A stretch of DNA of 64,000 nucleotides from Acidimicrobiales bacterium. Lineage in GTDB: Bacteria; Actinomycetota; Acidimicrobiia; Acidimicrobiales; AC-14. Positions 12,482-22,919 of the stretch are shown here, in pieces. The translations under genes were made by a program, and so were the position numbers. The first letter of the stretch is position 1; every line of letters starts with the position of its first letter. The stretch covers positions 1 to 64,000 of the forward strand of contig JAODBK010000079.1 of NCBI GenBank assembly GCA_025463925.1, given 5' to 3'. Below the pieces are notes generated by a model, which worked only from the letters and a program-made list of their open reading frames with translations, ran no database searches and was not told the origin of the DNA.

Positions 12482-13415
12482 CGAGGACCGCCACCTCCTT
12501 CGGGTTGGCCGCCAGCATGAGGAACAGGACCGCCATCCGGACGGCGACGCCGTTGGCGACCTGCCGGGTGATCACCGACCGCGGCAGGTCGGCGACCTCG
12601 GCCGCGATCTCGACGCCGCGGTTCATCGGGCCGGGGTGCATGACGATCGCATCGTCGGGCAGCAGCGCGGCGCGCCGGCGCGTCAGCCCGTACATGGCGG
12701 TGTACTCGCGCAGTGACGGCAGCAGTGCTTCCGTCTGCCGTTCCTTCTGCATGCGCAACAGGTAGACGACGTCGACGTCGGGCAGCACGCCGCCGATGTC
12801 GTGGCTCACCTTGACCGGCCAGCCCTCGAGGCTCGGCGGCAGCAGCGTCGGCGGCGCGACCAGCGTGACGCGGGCGCCGAGGAGGGTGAACGCCAGGACG
12901 TCCGATCGCGCCACGCGGCTGTGCTTCACGTCGCCGACGATGGCGACGTGCAACCCGGCCAGCGACCGAGCCGGATGCTCCTTGCGGATGGTGTAGCAGT
13001 CGAGCAGCGCCTGCGTCGGGTGCTCGTGCCAGCCGTCGCCGGCGTTGATGACCGCGGCGTCGACCCAGTTGGCCACCTGCCACGGCACACCGGCGGACGC
13101 GTGCCGCACCACCACGGCGTCGATGCCCATGGCCTCGATCGTGAGCACGGTGTCGCGCAACGACTCGCCCTTCTTCACCGACGAGCTCGACACGCTGAAG
13201 TTCATGGTGTCGGCCGACAGGCGCTTGGCCGCGGTCTCGAAACTCAGACGCGTCCGGGTCGAGTCCTCGTAGAAGAGGCTGACGATCGTCTTGCCGCGCA
13301 GCGCCGGCACCTTCGGGATCGACCGCTCGCTCACCTCGACGAACGAGTCGGTGACCCGCATCACCTCCTCGATGCCGTCGACGCCGAGATCGGCCACCGA
13401 CAAGAGGTGCCTCAC
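12474..13415 (-). CDS. pyrB: Aspartate carbamoyltransferase catalytic subunit
   Basis: PyrB joins carbamoyl phosphate and aspartate. It has 313 residues, with the carbamoyl-phosphate motif YEDSTRTR at residues 49-56, the HPTQALLD loop and a C-terminal HPGPMNRG motif. The GTG at 13415 overlaps the pyrR stop (GTGA) and is preceded by a strong AGGAGG. No pyrI regulatory subunit is nearby, as expected when control is exerted by PyrR instead. Confidence 0.97.
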   Translation of the reverse strand: MRHLLSVADLGVDGIEEVMRVTDSFVEVSERSIPKVPALRGKTIVSLFYEDSTRTRLSFETAAKRLSADTMNFSVSSSSVKKGESLRDTVLTIEAMGIDAVVVRHASAGVPWQVANWVDAAVINAGDGWHEHPTQALLDCYTIRKEHPARSLAGLHVAIVGDVKHSRVARSDVLAFTLLGARVTLVAPPTLLPPSLEGWPVKVSHDIGGVLPDVDVVYLLRMQKERQTEALLPSLREYTAMYGLTRRRAALLPDDAIVMHPGPMNRGVEIAAEVADLPRSVITRQVANGVAVRMAVLFLMLAANPKEVAVLDG

Positions 13416-13990
13416 CGGCGGGCCTCCTTCGTCACCTCGCCGAGCCAGACGCCGTCGTCGCGGACGTCGACCGCCTCGTTGCGCCGGGTGGGCAGGTTCT
13501 TGCCGACGTAGTCGGGCCGGATGGGGAGCTCGCGATGCCCGCGGTCGACGATCACCGCGAGCTGCACCGACCGCGGGCGGCCGTAGGCCTGGAGGGCGTC
13601 GAGCGCGGCGCGGATCGTGCGGCCGGTGAAGAGGACGTCGTCGACGAGGACGACGGTGCGGTGGTCGAGGTCCCAGGGGATCTCGGTGACCGCCTCGGGC
13701 ATCACCGGCCGGATGCCGATGTCGTCGCGGTAGAAGACGACGTCGAGCGAGCCGACCGGGACGACTTCCTCGGTGACCGCCTGCAGCGCCTCGGCCAGGC
13801 GGTGGGCGATCGGCACCCCGCCGGTCTGGAGGCCGACCAGGACGACGTCGGTCACGCCGTGGTTGCGCTCGACGATCTCGTGACCGATCCGCCAGATCGC
13901 CCGTTGCAGGTCGTCGGCGTCCATGACCTGCTTCCGGGGAATGAAAACGCCCCCGTACGGGGGCGCCGCGGCGCGTTCTCTCTCGGCCAA
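13412..13990 (-). CDS. pyrR: PyrR bifunctional pyr operon regulator / uracil phosphoribosyltransferase
   Basis: 192 residues with the PRPP-binding motif VVLVDDVLFTGRTIRAA near residue 115 and the family segment DVVFYRDDIG. PyrR binds a conserved RNA stem-loop in pyr leaders when UMP is high and also has uracil phosphoribosyltransferase activity. The start is TTG 13990, chosen because GAGGAG lies 8 bases upstream at 13999-14004. A shorter start at the ATG at 13923 would remove about 22 residues. It is the first gene of the operon and is probably autoregulated through the RNA loop at 14011-14032. Confidence 0.94.
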   Translation of the reverse strand: MAERERAAAPPYGGVFIPRKQVMDADDLQRAIWRIGHEIVERNHGVTDVVLVGLQTGGVPIAHRLAEALQAVTEEVVPVGSLDVVFYRDDIGIRPVMPEAVTEIPWDLDHRTVVLVDDVLFTGRTIRAALDALQAYGRPRSVQLAVIVDRGHRELPIRPDYVGKNLPTRRNEAVDVRDDGVWLGEVTKEARR

Positions 13991-14010
13991 ACGCGTAACT
14001 CCTCGGTCCG

Positions 14011-14032
14011 TGCCGGCCTCGCAGGACCGGCA
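14011..14032 (-). promoter_or_regulatory. PyrR RNA-binding loop in the pyr leader
   Basis: On the minus strand the sequence TGCCGG-T-CCT-GCG-AGG-CCGGCA folds into a 9-bp stem with one bulged T and a 3-base loop. Its apical part GTCCTGCGAGGC fits the known PyrR target consensus (UCCnGnGAGG with purine/pyrimidine flanks). It ends 6 bases before the pyrR Shine-Dalgarno GAGGAG. The position favours translational repression of pyrR and the coupled genes rather than terminator-based attenuation, as proposed for mycobacteria. The sequence match is seen; the mechanism is inferred. Confidence 0.75.
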
Positions 14033-14048
14033 TTAACGGTCGACGTCG

Positions 14049-14054
14049 AGGGTA
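14049..14054 (-). promoter_or_regulatory. Possible -10 element of the pyr operon
   Basis: TACCCT on the minus strand fits TAnnnT and lies about 16 bases before the PyrR loop, so the transcript would begin just ahead of the loop. No convincing -35 hexamer is visible, so this is tentative. Confidence 0.35.
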
Positions 14055-14090
14055 GCAGGGCGCCGGGCGCGACCGGGCCCAAATCCGACG

Positions 14091-15695
14091 ATGCCAGACT
14101 GCGGCGTGGCGCGAACCTCCCGGCTGGTCGAGCGGCTCGACGACACCAGTGGTGGTCCCTTGGTGTTCGCCGGCCGGCACGCCGACCCCGTCGTGATGCC
14201 GCGGGCGGAGGTGCGGGAGCAGGCGGGCCGGGCGGCGGGCGGGCTGCTGGCGGCCGGCATCGGGCCGGGTGATCACGTCGCCCTCGTCGGGCCGACCGAG
14301 CCCGGCATCGTCGCCTCGATCGTCGGGTGCTGGTTGGCCGGCGCGGCCGTCAGCGTGCTCCCGACCTACGCGCACACACGGTCCCGCGCGTCGATCGCAG
14401 AGCAGGTCCGCAGCCGGCTCGCCGAGGTGAAGCCGGGTGTCGTGCTGATGCCCGACGCGTTGATCGCGTCGGGTGACTGGCCGGTCCGGGCCATCGGCTT
14501 CGGCGAGCTCCGGCGCCACGGGCCGGGCGACGGCGCCGGTCCCGTCGACGACGGCACCGTCGCGGTGCTCCAGTTCACCAGCGGAACGACGAGCAATCCG
14601 CGCGGCGTCATCGTCACCCACGGGCAGCTCGCCGGCCACGCGTTCGCGCAGCGAGCGGCCGCCGGGTGGGTCGACGACGACGTGTTCGTGTCGTGGCTGC
14701 CGCTCTACCACGACATGGGCCTCATCGGGTTCTTCGGCTCGCCGCTGCTCCAGGATCAGACGTGCGTGCTCATCGACGTCGGCGACTACGCCCGGCAGCC
14801 GCGACTCTGGCCGGAGATGATCGCGGCCCACCGCGGCACCATCATCGGTGCCCCGGACGCGGCCTACGCCGCCGCCGCCCGCATGCCGGCCGGTGGCGCC
14901 GCGCCCGACCTGAGCTCGGTCCGCCAGGCATTCAACGGTGGCGAGCCGATCGATCCGCGCACGTTCGACCGCCTGGCGGCGTCGGAGGTCTTCGGCAGCA
15001 TCGATCGCCGGGCCCACTACCCGACGTACGGCCTGGCGGAAGCGACGCTGGCCGTCGCGTTCCCGGTGCCGGGCTCGGAACCTCGGATCATCGACACCCC
15101 GCCCGACCTGGTGCGCCACGCCAAGGCGCCCGCACGGCTGGTCGCGGTCGGCTACGCCATCCCCGGTGTCGGCCTGCGCATCGCCGACCCCGAGGCCGGC
15201 CAGCTCCTCGGCGAGATCCAGGTCGCCGGCGAGTACGTGACCGCGGGGTACCACGGGCGACCCGAGCTGACCGCGACGCTGTTCACCGCGGACGGATGGC
15301 TGCACACGGGTGACCTCGGCCTGTTCACCGACGACGGCCAGCTCGTCGTCGCCGGGCGCTCGAAGGACGTCATCATCCTCGGCGGGCGCAACTACCTCCC
15401 GGAGGAGTTCGAGCGGGTGACGTCGAGCGTGCCGGGCGTCCGGCCGGGCCAGGCGATCGCGTTCGGCGCGCCGCAGCCGTCGGGCCGGGAGGGAGTGGTG
15501 ATCGTCTGCGAGGTGCGCGAGGTCGACGACGCCAAGCAGGTCGCGTCCGACGTCGGCGGCGCGGTGTGGGACGCGGTCGGCGTCATGACGGCCGACGTGG
15601 TGTGCCTCGAGCCTGGCGGACTGCCCAAGACGTCGTCGGGGAAACGGCAGCGCGCCCGGTGCCGGGCGCAGTACCTGGCCGGCGAGCTCGGCTGA
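14091..15695 (+). CDS. Fatty-acyl-AMP ligase (AMP-dependent synthetase)
   Basis: 534 residues of the ANL superfamily. Motifs: LQFTSGTTSNPRGV (ATP/AMP loop), SWLPLYHDMGLIG (typical of fatty-acyl-AMP ligases), YPTYGLAEA, LHTGDLG and the C-terminal lysine in LPKTSSGKRQR. Such enzymes activate fatty acids to acyl-adenylates for polyketide or lipid assembly. No carrier protein or polyketide synthase is adjacent, so the partner is unknown. It diverges from pyrR. ATG 14091 is used; GTG 14106, 5 bases after CAGACT, is a plausible leaderless alternative. It converges on typA with no gap. Confidence 0.88.
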   Translation: MPDCGVARTSRLVERLDDTSGGPLVFAGRHADPVVMPRAEVREQAGRAAGGLLAAGIGPGDHVALVGPTEPGIVASIVGCWLAGAAVSVLPTYAHTRSRASIAEQVRSRLAEVKPGVVLMPDALIASGDWPVRAIGFGELRRHGPGDGAGPVDDGTVAVLQFTSGTTSNPRGVIVTHGQLAGHAFAQRAAAGWVDDDVFVSWLPLYHDMGLIGFFGSPLLQDQTCVLIDVGDYARQPRLWPEMIAAHRGTIIGAPDAAYAAAARMPAGGAAPDLSSVRQAFNGGEPIDPRTFDRLAASEVFGSIDRRAHYPTYGLAEATLAVAFPVPGSEPRIIDTPPDLVRHAKAPARLVAVGYAIPGVGLRIADPEAGQLLGEIQVAGEYVTAGYHGRPELTATLFTADGWLHTGDLGLFTDDGQLVVAGRSKDVIILGGRNYLPEEFERVTSSVPGVRPGQAIAFGAPQPSGREGVVIVCEVREVDDAKQVASDVGGAVWDAVGVMTADVVCLEPGGLPKTSSGKRQRARCRAQYLAGELG

Positions 15696-17519
<1,824 letters not shown>

Positions 17520-17557
17520 GTCGCCACCCAAGCTACTCGGCTGCCGGGCGTGCTCCG

Positions 17558-19270
17558 TCAGCTGACGGCGAGGCCGCGCGCGATGCTCCAGCCCGGCCAG
17601 TACGGCGTTCCGCCCGGCGGCGCCGGGACGGTGTCGCCGGAGTAGCCGGCGGCGTCGAAGCCGTGCAGACCACCCCAGCCGTCGGCGACGAGCCCGCCGG
17701 TGCCGTCGGCGATGAAGCCGACGCCGCGCGCGATGTCCCAGCCCGGCCAGTAGGGGCCGAGCCTCGGCGGGCCGGGCGCGGCGTGGCCGCCGATGCCGAA
17801 GCCGTGGATGCCGCCCCACGCGTCGAGGATGGCGCCGCCGGTCGCGTTGCCGGAACCGTCGACCGTCACCGCGACCGCGCGGGCGATGTCCCAGCCCGGC
17901 CAGTACGGCGACCCGTTGGTCGGCGGCGCGCCGCCGAATGGATGCAGCCCGCCCCATCCGTCCAGCACGTACCCCGACGTGCCGCCGGGCAGGACCGCGA
18001 CGCCGCGCGCGATGTCCCAGCCGGGCCAGTACGGTCCGCCCGTCGCGAGCTTGGCCCCGTTGAACGGGTGCAACCCGCCCCAACCGTCGACGACGAACCC
18101 GCTGGTGCCGCGCGGCACGACCGACACGCCCCGGGCGATGTCCCAGCCGGGCCAGTACGGTCCGCCGGCGCCCGCGGGCGCGCCGCCGAACGGATGCAGC
18201 CCGCCCCAGCCGTCGAGCACGTACCCGCTCGCGGCGACGGCGCGTGTCGGGGGCGGCGGCGGCGGGAACAACGTGGCGACGTAGAGCTTGCGCTGACCGC
18301 CGCAGCCGTAGTTCGTGCATCCCGACGTCCACCCGGCGTACGCGATCCACCAGGTGCCGCCGCCGTCCTGGAACACCATGCCGCCGCCCGGCCCGGCCAC
18401 GCTGCCGTAGGAGCTGAGGATCGGACCGGCCTGCGGTTGGGTGCACGGCCCGACCGGGCCGGCGCAGATCGCGTAGCCGACGGCATAGTTCGCCGCCTGC
18501 CAGTCACCGCCGGTGAAGAAGAGGTAGTACGCGCCGTCGATCAGCACCATCTGCGGGTCGTCGACGGTGGTCTCCCACGGATGGTTCTGGCTGTCCTTCG
18601 CCATCACGCTCCGGGGCGCGGCGGTGAGACCGAGGCCGTCGGCGCTGATGGGCGCGGCCCACACCTCCGACACCGCCGACGACGAACCGTCGTTGTTCTT
18701 CCAGTGCAACCACGCGGTGCCGTCCTTGTCGACGAACGGCTGCGGGTCGATCGAGCCACCGATGAACACCTGGCATTGCAGCGGTCCGGTGGAGGTGTCG
18801 GAGAACGGGCCTTCGGGCGACGCCGACGTGGCCACGCTCACGCAGTACTTCCCGACCGACGTGGCGACCGCGTTGTAGTACATGACGTACCGGCCACCCC
18901 AGAAGAACACGCCGGGCGACGTCTGGGTGTTGGCCTGCTGCCACGACGGAACGTTCGGCAGCGCGCTCGATCCGTACGGCTGGCCGGTGATGGTGGCGAA
19001 GCCGGTGTTGGGCGACGTGGACTTCAGCACGCCGATGTGGTTCCCCCACGTCGTGCCGGTCGTGTAGGCGTAGTAGGTCGAGCCGACCTTCAGGATCTGC
19101 GGGTCGGGCGCGTCGTGGTCGTACGCCGGTGTGCCGGTGGGTGCGACCGCCGGGGCGCGCTCGCCGGCGGCGTTCGCCGGCTGGTGGGTCGTCGTGAGGA
19201 GCGGCGAGACCGCAGCCACGAGGAGCGCGGACGTCGCCAGCGCGAGCCGGCGTCGGGACACGAAGGGCAT
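17558..19270 (-). CDS. Secreted GH43-like protein with five WPGWDIAR repeats
   Basis: 570 residues. The N-terminus [20 protein letters not shown]...ANAAGE is a Sec signal peptide. Residues about 45-330 resemble a family 43 five-bladed propeller glycosidase: [21 protein letters not shown] (candidate general base Asp), [18 protein letters not shown] and [22 protein letters not shown] proline stretch near 335 leads to five repeats of about 45 residues (346-570). Each has (V/L)[11 protein letters not shown] followed by [12 protein letters not shown]. The repeats may bind cell wall or polysaccharide. Substrate is not predictable. ATG 19270 is chosen from the signal peptide. Confidence 0.75.
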   Translation of the reverse strand: MPFVSRRRLALATSALLVAAVSPLLTTTHQPANAAGERAPAVAPTGTPAYDHDAPDPQILKVGSTYYAYTTGTTWGNHIGVLKSTSPNTGFATITGQPYGSSALPNVPSWQQANTQTSPGVFFWGGRYVMYYNAVATSVGKYCVSVATSASPEGPFSDTSTGPLQCQVFIGGSIDPQPFVDKDGTAWLHWKNNDGSSSAVSEVWAAPISADGLGLTAAPRSVMAKDSQNHPWETTVDDPQMVLIDGAYYLFFTGGDWQAANYAVGYAICAGPVGPCTQPQAGPILSSYGSVAGPGGGMVFQDGGGTWWIAYAGWTSGCTNYGCGGQRKLYVATLFPPPPPPTRAVAASGYVLDGWGGLHPFGGAPAGAGGPYWPGWDIARGVSVVPRGTSGFVVDGWGGLHPFNGAKLATGGPYWPGWDIARGVAVLPGGTSGYVLDGWGGLHPFGGAPPTNGSPYWPGWDIARAVAVTVDGSGNATGGAILDAWGGIHGFGIGGHAAPGPPRLGPYWPGWDIARGVGFIADGTGGLVADGWGGLHGFDAAGYSGDTVPAPPGGTPYWPGWSIARGLAVS

Positions 19271-19326
19271 TCTTCCCCATCGGCACCCGGCCCCCGGCCC
19301 ATGAACATCTGCGCATCTCGTGGTGT

Positions 19327-19434
19327 TCACGAGCGGTTGCAGGTGCCGAGGACGGCGATCAGCAGCACGGTGGCGATCGCCGAGACGATCAGCGAGCCGA
19401 CGCACCCGAGCCGGTTCGAGAAGAAGATGAACAC
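19327..19434 (-). CDS. Tiny one-helix membrane peptide
   Basis: A 35-codon frame starting GTG 19434 encodes MFIFFSNRLGCVGSLIVSAI followed by ATVLLIAVLGTCNRS, i.e. one hydrophobic helix. The opening FFSNRLGC(V/L)GSL resembles tiny membrane peptides I recall from other actinobacteria, but I cannot check this. There is no strong Shine-Dalgarno sequence. Function unknown. Confidence 0.5.
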   Translation of the reverse strand: MFIFFSNRLGCVGSLIVSAIATVLLIAVLGTCNRS

Positions 19435-19472
19435 CGCATCGTGCTACCCGGAACTCCCACTCGCGAATGGGC

Positions 19473-19502
19473 TTGACAGGTCGAACACCTGTTCGATAGG
19501 GT
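19473..19502 (+). promoter_or_regulatory. SOS-box promoter of the DUF222/HNH gene
   Basis: TTGACA (-35, 19473-19478) and TAGGGT (-10, 19497-19502) are separated by 18 bases. A perfect actinobacterial LexA box TCGAAC-acct-GTTCGA (19481-19496) fills that spacer. LexA bound there would block RNA polymerase, so the downstream gene should be induced by DNA damage. Confidence 0.85.
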
Positions 19503-19548
19503 GCCGGCACTTCCCCTTCGGTCGGTTCGATTGCGTGGGGAGGTGGTC

Positions 19549-20709
19549 ATGGAGCTGCTCGATCAGGCGATCGACGCCGTCGCGGCCGTCGACCCCGACG
19601 CGCTGTCCGACGCCGAGCTGCACGAGCTGGTGGTGGCCACCCGCCGACAGCGCGACCGGCTGGCGGCCGCCGAGGCCCGGCTGCTGGCGGTGTGGGACGC
19701 CCGCAAGATCTGGGCCGACGACGGCTCCAAGGCGGCCGCGAGCCGCCTGGCCCGGGAGTGCTCGCTGGCGACTCAGACCACCCGGGTCGAGCTGCGCCGG
19801 GCCCGCAAGCTGCGGGGGATGCCCCAGACCGCCGAGGCGTTGCGCGACGGGAAGCTGTCGATCGACCAGGCCGAGCTGTTGGCCTTCGCCAACCAGCCCG
19901 CGGTGGCCACCCTGTTCGCCGGCGACGAGTCGCTGCTCATCGGTCAGATCTGCGGGCTGCGGTTCTTCCCCGCCCAGCGCATGGTGGGCTACTGGCTGGC
20001 GGCGGCCCACGACGAGGTCGGCACCGCGCCCGAGTCGGTGTCCCGCGAGGGCCGCCACTTCGCCGCGGTGCGCACGCTGTACGGCACCGTCGACCTGAAG
20101 GGCACCCTCGACCGGATGGCCGACACCGAGCTCCTCGGCGCGCTCGGGCGCATCGAACAGGTGCTGTTCGAGGCCGACTGGGCCGAGGCCCGGGCCAAGC
20201 ACGGCCCCGACGCCACCGCCGAGCGGCTCGGGCGCAGCGCCGGCCAGCGCCGGGCCGACGCCCTGGTCGAGATGGCGCGGCGCTCGGCCGCCCTGCCCCC
20301 CGGGGCCCAGCTGCCCCGGCCGCTGATCACGGTGCTGGCCGGCTACGGGAGGTTCTCGAACGTCTGTGAGCTGGCCGACGGCACCGTCATCTCACCGGCC
20401 GAGGTGGTGGCCTACCTGGGTGAGGCCGACATCGAGCGCATCGTGTTCGACGGGCCCAGCCGGGTGCTCGACGTCGGGGTGCGCCGGCGGTTCTTCGGCG
20501 GGGCCACCCGGCGGGCCATCGAGGTGCGCGACCGCACCTGCACCCACCCCAGTGGCTGTGAGGTGGCCGCCGAGGACTGTGAGATCGACCACATCGTGCC
20601 GTGGAGCCGGGGCGGGCTCACCACCCAGGCCAACGGCCGCTGCCTGTGCGGGGTGCACAACCGGCGGCGCAACAGCGAGGAGCGGGCGCCGCCCGCGAGC
20701 TGCACCTAG
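19549..20709 (+). CDS. DUF222 / HNH endonuclease-like protein (13E12 type), SOS-regulated
   Basis: 386 residues. The N-terminal helical DUF222 domain (ELHELVVATRRQRDRLAAAEARLL...) is followed by a C-terminal HNH nuclease motif with CEIDHIVPWSRGG and CGVHNRRRN and several zinc-binding cysteines. Such 13E12-like proteins are numerous in actinobacteria and several in M. tuberculosis are LexA-controlled. ATG 19549 is chosen because GGGGAGG sits 5 bases upstream and the more distal GTG 19501 overlaps the -10 box. Role in DNA repair or mobile DNA is uncertain. It overlaps the convergent transpeptidase gene by 4 bases. Confidence 0.85.
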   Translation: MELLDQAIDAVAAVDPDALSDAELHELVVATRRQRDRLAAAEARLLAVWDARKIWADDGSKAAASRLARECSLATQTTRVELRRARKLRGMPQTAEALRDGKLSIDQAELLAFANQPAVATLFAGDESLLIGQICGLRFFPAQRMVGYWLAAAHDEVGTAPESVSREGRHFAAVRTLYGTVDLKGTLDRMADTELLGALGRIEQVLFEADWAEARAKHGPDATAERLGRSAGQRRADALVEMARRSAALPPGAQLPRPLITVLAGYGRFSNVCELADGTVISPAEVVAYLGEADIERIVFDGPSRVLDVGVRRRFFGGATRRAIEVRDRTCTHPSGCEVAAEDCEIDHIVPWSRGGLTTQANGRCLCGVHNRRRNSEERAPPASCT

Positions 20710-21641
20710 GGCTTCGGCGGAGCCGGCGTCGACGTCGAGGTGGTGGGCGGTGTCGTCGTGGTCGTCGGTGGCTTCGTGGTCGGGGTGGTGCTCGACGAGC
20801 TGGAGGTGGATGTCGGCTTGTCGACGATGATCGGCGGGGCTGGCGCGTTCGGGCCACCGACCACGTACACGCGCGTCCCGCTCGGCACGATCGCGAAGAA
20901 CCAGTCGGCCGCGCTCATCGGGATGCGGACGCATCCGTGGCTCGCCGGATACGCCGGCACCGACGGCGCGCCGTGGATGGCGATGCCGCCGTTGAAGAAC
21001 AACGGGTTGTAGAGCTTGCCGAGCGGGCTGGTGTGCCAGCCGGCGATGCGCCTCGAAACCGTGAACGATCCGCCCGGGGTGACGGCGATGCCGCAGTCGC
21101 CGTTCTCGCAGTAGTGACGCCCATGTCCGGTCGACACCGCGAGGATCCGGTAGAGCTGGTCGCCCTGATAGAGGAAGAGCACCTGGCGGGCGATGTCGAT
21201 CTCGACGCGGTTGGCGCCACCGCCGGCCACCAAGGGCCTCGGCGCGCCGGCAGTTGCGAGGGCGGCCACGACGTCGTCGGTCGCGCGCCCGGTCCGGGCC
21301 ATGCCGGTCACCTTCTGAAACGCCAGCACGGCCTCGTAGGTGGCATCGCCGAACCGGCCGTCCGGCGCGCCGCCGACGTCGTACTTCAGCGCGACGAGGC
21401 GTTGCTGCAGGGCCAGCACCTTGGGGCCGCTGTCGCCGGTGACGAGGCCGGGTGGATGGACCTTCGGCGGCTTGGTCGTGGTGGTCGTGTCGGGCGAGGT
21501 GTCGTCGGTCGTCGTGGTGACGCCGTTCGTGACACTGGGAGTGCGCGACAGGGCGGCTGGCCGCGACGAACCTCCGGCCGAGCACGCGCCCAGGAGAGTT
21601 GCCAGCAGCGCCACCGCCGCCACCGCCGAAGACCGCTTCAT
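20706..21641 (-). CDS. L,D-transpeptidase lipoprotein with peptidoglycan-binding domain
   Basis: 311 residues. The N-terminus ends in the lipobox LLGAC near residue 20, predicting a membrane-anchored lipoprotein outside the cell. A Thr/Pro linker is followed by a PG_binding_1 domain (GPKVLALQQRLVALKYDVGG...AVLAFQK). A YkuD catalytic domain follows with IHGAPSVPAYPASHGCVRIP carrying the nucleophilic cysteine. The C-terminus is a long Ser/Thr/Pro tail, probably spanning the wall. It forms 3-3 peptidoglycan crosslinks or attaches proteins. ATG 21641 fits the lipoprotein signal; no good Shine-Dalgarno is seen. Confidence 0.9.
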   Translation of the reverse strand: MKRSSAVAAVALLATLLGACSAGGSSRPAALSRTPSVTNGVTTTTDDTSPDTTTTTKPPKVHPPGLVTGDSGPKVLALQQRLVALKYDVGGAPDGRFGDATYEAVLAFQKVTGMARTGRATDDVVAALATAGAPRPLVAGGGANRVEIDIARQVLFLYQGDQLYRILAVSTGHGRHYCENGDCGIAVTPGGSFTVSRRIAGWHTSPLGKLYNPLFFNGGIAIHGAPSVPAYPASHGCVRIPMSAADWFFAIVPSGTRVYVVGGPNAPAPPIIVDKPTSTSSSSSTTPTTKPPTTTTTPPTTSTSTPAPPKP

Positions 21642-21656
21642 AGGAGCGCCAAGTAT

Positions 21657-21668
21657 GAGCGATCGCTC
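21657..21668. promoter_or_regulatory. 12-bp perfect palindrome upstream of the transpeptidase
   Basis: GAGCGATCGCTC is a perfect palindrome 15 bases upstream of the transpeptidase start. It could be an operator. A related GCGAGCGATC arm occurs near 27331. Confidence 0.3.
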
Positions 21669-21683
21669 GCGCAAACGGAAACT

Positions 21684-21697
21684 TGACCGAACGGTCA
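21684..21697. promoter_or_regulatory. TetR-type inverted repeat, copy 1
   Basis: TGACCG-aa-CGGTCA, 6-bp arms with a 2-base spacer, lies in the divergent region between the transpeptidase and the luciferase-like monooxygenase. The same TTGACCGnnCGGTC core recurs at 33938. The form suits a TetR-family repressor; no such regulator is encoded nearby. Confidence 0.5.
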
Positions 21698-21749
21698 GTT
21701 AGCATCCGGCGACCGAGAGGCGACCCAGAGCCGACCCAGGGGGCGTGCG

Positions 21750-22919
21750 ATGCGGTTCTTCAGCTTCCACTTGATGCCGTACCCGGCGCTGCCGCCGGAC
21801 TACGACGGGCCGGCGTGGATCACGTGCCCGAACCGGCTCTTCGACCCCCAGGTCGGTCACGAGGTCTACAACCGCTACCTCGACGAGCTGATCCTGGCCG
21901 AAGAGCTCGGGTTCGACGGAGTCTGCGTCAACGAGCACCACCAGAACGCCTACGGCATCATGCCGTCGCCCAACCTGATCGCGTCCGCGCTCGCCCGGCA
22001 GACGACGCGGGTCAAGATCGCGGTGGTCGGCAATGCGCTGCCGCTCTACGACCCGCCGACCCGCGTCGCCGAAGAGTTCGCCATGATCGACTGCATCAGC
22101 GGTGGGCGGCTGATCGCAGGGTTCGTCGTCGGCGGCGGGCCCGAGTACTACTCCTTCTCGATCAACCCGGCCCACGCGCGCGAGCGCTTCTACGAGGCCC
22201 ACGACCTGATCATCAAGGCGTGGACCGAGCCCGGCCCGTTCGAGTTCATCGGCAAGCACTACCGGATCCGGTACGTCAACACCTGGCCGCGGCCGGTCCA
22301 GCAGCCCCACCCCGAGGTGTGGGTGCCGGGTGTCGGCTCGCTCGAGACCATGGAGTTCGTCGCCGCCCACCGCTACGCGTACATGGGCATCCCGTACTTC
22401 CACATCTCGGTGTTCGAGCGGACGTTCGGCATGTTCCGCGACGCGTGCGAGCGCGCCGGCTACCAGGCCGACCCGATGCAGTCCGGGTGGCTCGAGCCGA
22501 TCTTCGTGGCCGAGACCGACGCTGACGCCCGCCGGCTGTACGAGGAGCACTTCTTCTACTTCGTGAAGCGGCTGCTGCCCGGCATCAACATCCAGCCCCC
22601 CGGCTACACGACGTTGCGGTCGTACGAGTCGATGCTGAAGGGCGCCAACACCTTCGCCATCAACCTCGAGACGTGGGACGAGGTCGTCGAGGGCCAGTAC
22701 GCGATCGTCGGCTCGCCCGACACGGTGTACGAGAAACTCGTCGAGAACCTGCACCGGCTCGGCACCGGCAACCTCCTCGGCCTGTTCCAGCTGGGCACGC
22801 TGCCGGCCGACCTCACCCGGCGCAACCTCGAATTGTTCGCCACCGAGGTCATGCCGCGGCTGCGCAAGGAGTTCCCCGAGGGGCAGGCGATCCTCCAGCA
22901 GTCGGAGGCGGTGGCGTAG
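21750..22919 (+). CDS. LLM-class flavin-dependent oxidoreductase (luciferase-like)
   Basis: 389 residues of the bacterial-luciferase fold. Typical segments are DELILAEELGFDGVCVNEHH near residue 47, RVKIAVVGNALPLYDPPTRVAEEFAMID and SGGRLIAGFVVGG. These enzymes are FMNH2 or F420 monooxygenases acting on diverse substrates. It overlaps the next gene by one base (TAGTG), so it probably works in the same pathway as the alpha/beta hydrolase, for example oxygenation followed by hydrolysis. A TetR-type repeat lies 52 bases upstream. Substrate unknown. Confidence 0.9.
   Translation: MRFFSFHLMPYPALPPDYDGPAWITCPNRLFDPQVGHEVYNRYLDELILAEELGFDGVCVNEHHQNAYGIMPSPNLIASALARQTTRVKIAVVGNALPLYDPPTRVAEEFAMIDCISGGRLIAGFVVGGGPEYYSFSINPAHARERFYEAHDLIIKAWTEPGPFEFIGKHYRIRYVNTWPRPVQQPHPEVWVPGVGSLETMEFVAAHRYAYMGIPYFHISVFERTFGMFRDACERAGYQADPMQSGWLEPIFVAETDADARRLYEEHFFYFVKRLLPGINIQPPGYTTLRSYESMLKGANTFAINLETWDEVVEGQYAIVGSPDTVYEKLVENLHRLGTGNLLGLFQLGTLPADLTRRNLELFATEVMPRLRKEFPEGQAILQQSEAVA

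Noticed and set aside
17558-18240. DNA minisatellite
   Set aside because: The repeated units encode in-frame protein repeats of a secreted protein and differ at synonymous sites.
21699-22754. Minus-strand frame opposite the luciferase-like gene
   Set aside because: It overlaps a clear LLM enzyme and shows shadow composition.
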